This document shows, piece after piece, positions 62,454-64,000 of a stretch of DNA of 64,000 bases. The translations under genes were made by a program, and so were the position numbers. The notes beneath the pieces were generated by a model. That model did not search any database. It saw nothing but the letters and a program-made list of their open reading frames with translations, and had not been told where the DNA came from. The stretch is from Haematococcus lacustris (taxonomy: Eukaryota > Chlorophyta > Chlorophyceae > Chlamydomonadales > Haematococcaceae): assembly GCA_030144725.1 (NCBI GenBank), contig JASKMD010000009.1, positions 4,761,124 through 4,825,123 on the forward strand, read 5' to 3'. The first letter of the stretch is position 1. Every line of letters begins with the position of its first letter.

Positions 62454-63536
62454 TTATTGGACTGAAGTGCGCAGGGCAATGGCAGCAGGCACGCAGTGGC
62501 GCAGGTGGTTGACCACCCCGCTTTGGGGCAGTACTAAGGATGTACAACACTTGACCAACTTGGACATGTGACGCATCCTGCACTGCGCTAGGCTGAGCGG
62601 AGTCCGGCGGTCAGCGAATACAGGCTCTTCTAACCCAGGGCCTACATATCAGTGGGCCGCGGGTCATACTTGCGACCAGGTCACACCTGCGAGGCCCCGG
62701 GCGTCAAGTAGGGCCGCGGGAAGCCCGCCGTCAGCAGCAGCGCGGGCTGCGTGGCCATGAGTACCTGTAGCCGTGGGGCCATGGGCTTCGCGGCGCAACG
62801 GATCTTCCCCTGCGTTGTGCGGCCACGGCGCGACAATGCCCACAGTGTTCGCAGGGTCACGCTGTGTCACACTTAGAGGCCGTGCGCCGTTGGGGGCCGT
62901 TAGGGGCACGTTAGGGGCCGTGCGCCGTGCAGCCCACTCACCTCCGCGGCAAGGAGCATGAGCGGCGCGAGGTAGGCGATGACCGGGCTAGCGTTCACTC
63001 GCTTCGCCTCGTCCAGGGCGGTGTGACCCCATCTGCGGCCACGGCGTCCCACGTTCGCTGCTGAGCTTGTTATCCATCAAAGTTTGGCACCGTCAGTGTC
63101 ATTGCAGCTCACACATATACTTCTCACACATATACACACTGCTCCCCACACCACCACAACAGGAACACCCCTTGTGACAGGGTCCACCTGATGGTGAGGT
63201 TCAGTCCATATCAGTCTGACATTCAAAACTGTGTGAACGGCATGTCAACCTATTCTTCAGCTCCCCTTGTGGCTATAAGCAGCGCAGGATGATTGTGGCA
63301 AAGTGCACCAAAGTGCATGTGCGTATGTTCCATGCATGCATGCACCGCCGTCGGGCCATCTGCCAGGGTCTGCGAGGCTGCAGTGTGTCAGAGTGCACCG
63401 GGTGAGAGGGCGTTGGGCACACCGGCTGCAAGCCATGCCCTTTGGCTCACCTGTCTTTGGTGTCCACCATGGCCCCTCCAACCTCCAACAGCAGCCGCAC
63501 CCCTTTGATGTCCGCCTCAGCAGCCATGATGTGCAG
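62454..63536 (-). CDS. Ankyrin-repeat protein, 3' exons, minus strand
   Basis: Exons in transcription order: 63536-63451, 63032-62942, 62764-62687, 62582-62454 (stop TAA 62456-62454), all in phase. The first encodes LHIMAAEADIKGVRLLLEVG and ends TKD-R. The second completes the repeat with WGHTALDEAKRVNASPVIAYL. These are canonical ankyrin helices with the WG-TALDEA turn typical of a terminal repeat. The last two exons are a Cys/His-containing tail of 69 residues without a known domain. The 5' part should lie right of 63536 and beyond the window end. The function of the whole protein cannot be told. Confidence 0.7.
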
Positions 63537-63799
63537 CTGCAGGTGACGGGGCAGCAGGTGACGGGCAGCCATCGTGGAAAGGCTGTGGAGGAGGAGGGCA
63601 GCAGGTGATGGGGGGAGAGGTGGAGGGAGATGGCAGGCCGGTGCAGGGGGCGCATTGCAAGGGCAGAAAGGGTGTGGGGTGTGAACAAGGCTTGCAGAAG
63701 GAGCTGGGGTAGAGCAGCGTCGAGCACAAGGTCAGCGGCACAGGCTGCAGTGGTGGCGAGGTAACACGGCAGGCACCATTACAGGCGCAGGCTGGCTGA

Positions 63800-64000
63800 G
63801 GTGCAGTGACCGGTGCTGCGTTGCTGCGCCATGTTTTGTCCGGCCAATGGCTGTCCAAAACATGATCTGACAGCAGTGGCAGGCAGGCAGTACAGGGGCA
63901 GGCAGGTTCAGGTACAGAGGCAGGCACAGTGGGTGCTGTACCATGTTAGGTCCGGCCAGTGGGTGGGTGCACACAGTGCACAGCATCTGGCAGCAGTGGC
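63800..64000 (-). repeat. Imperfect direct repeat at the window end
   Basis: A segment around ACCATGTTAGGTCCGGCCAG and CAGCAGTGGC occurs twice about 115 bp apart (near 63830-63890 and 63938-64000). It is probably an intron of the ankyrin gene. No exon is recognised in 63537-64000. Confidence 0.55.

Overview
The window is nuclear DNA of a green alga, most likely of the volvocine/Chlamydomonadales group (Haematococcus-like in repeat character, but the species cannot be proved from here). The reasons are GC-rich genes cut into many small exons with GTGAG(T/C)/GTGCG donors and (T)GCAG acceptors, an axonemal SHIPPO-repeat protein, a chloroplast-type C-terminal processing protease, and introns full of long C-rich simple repeats and nested transposons. 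One 500-N assembly gap lies at 19318-19817.

Layout. (1) 719-17561 (+): a TRPV-like cation channel of about 35 exons, with a Pro/Gln-rich N-terminus, ankyrin repeats, a long linker, six membrane segments with a pore loop and a Ser-rich tail; its 5' end is not seen. (2) 17562-24900: a TE- and gap-rich interval holding the orphan 3' end of a type IIC-like (Na+/K+-ATPase family) P-type ATPase (20875-22656, +) and two copies of a short-TIR DNA transposon. (3) 25415-26610 (+): a two-exon coiled-coil gene of unknown function. (4) 28866-29176 (+): the last exon of an unrecognised gene. (5) 30564-44508 (+): a SHIPPO/sperm-tail PG-rich repeat protein, 21 phase-consistent exons, about 1200 residues. (6) 44690-61638 (+): a CtpA-like S41 protease, about 495 residues, essentially complete, with its PDZ domain split by a 9.6-kb intron. 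(7) 62454-63536 (-): the 3' part of an ankyrin protein, convergent with the protease.

The 9.6-kb protease intron (48817-58424) is the structurally richest part. It holds a 216-bp foldback MITE; a 2 x 1.07-kb near-perfect-centre palindrome carrying two decayed copies of an unfamiliar spliced gene; a 3.2-kb TIR transposon with 180-bp TIRs and its own spliced gene, inserted in the right arm of the palindrome; and a tRNA-headed SINE with a perfect 16-bp target duplication, inserted in the left TIR. This is at least four levels of nesting.

Sense-strand C-rich microsatellites fill several introns: CCCTGA, CCCTCA, CCCCCT, CCTG, CTC. Two of them end within a few tens of bases of the 3' splice site. 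The channel and the SHIPPO protein fit a motile, flagellated cell; the protease fits D1 maturation in the thylakoid lumen. No RNA gene other than the SINE head, no CRISPR and no prokaryotic operon was seen. Exon calls rest on reading frame, splice dinucleotides, intron phase and family motifs read by eye; no alignment was run.
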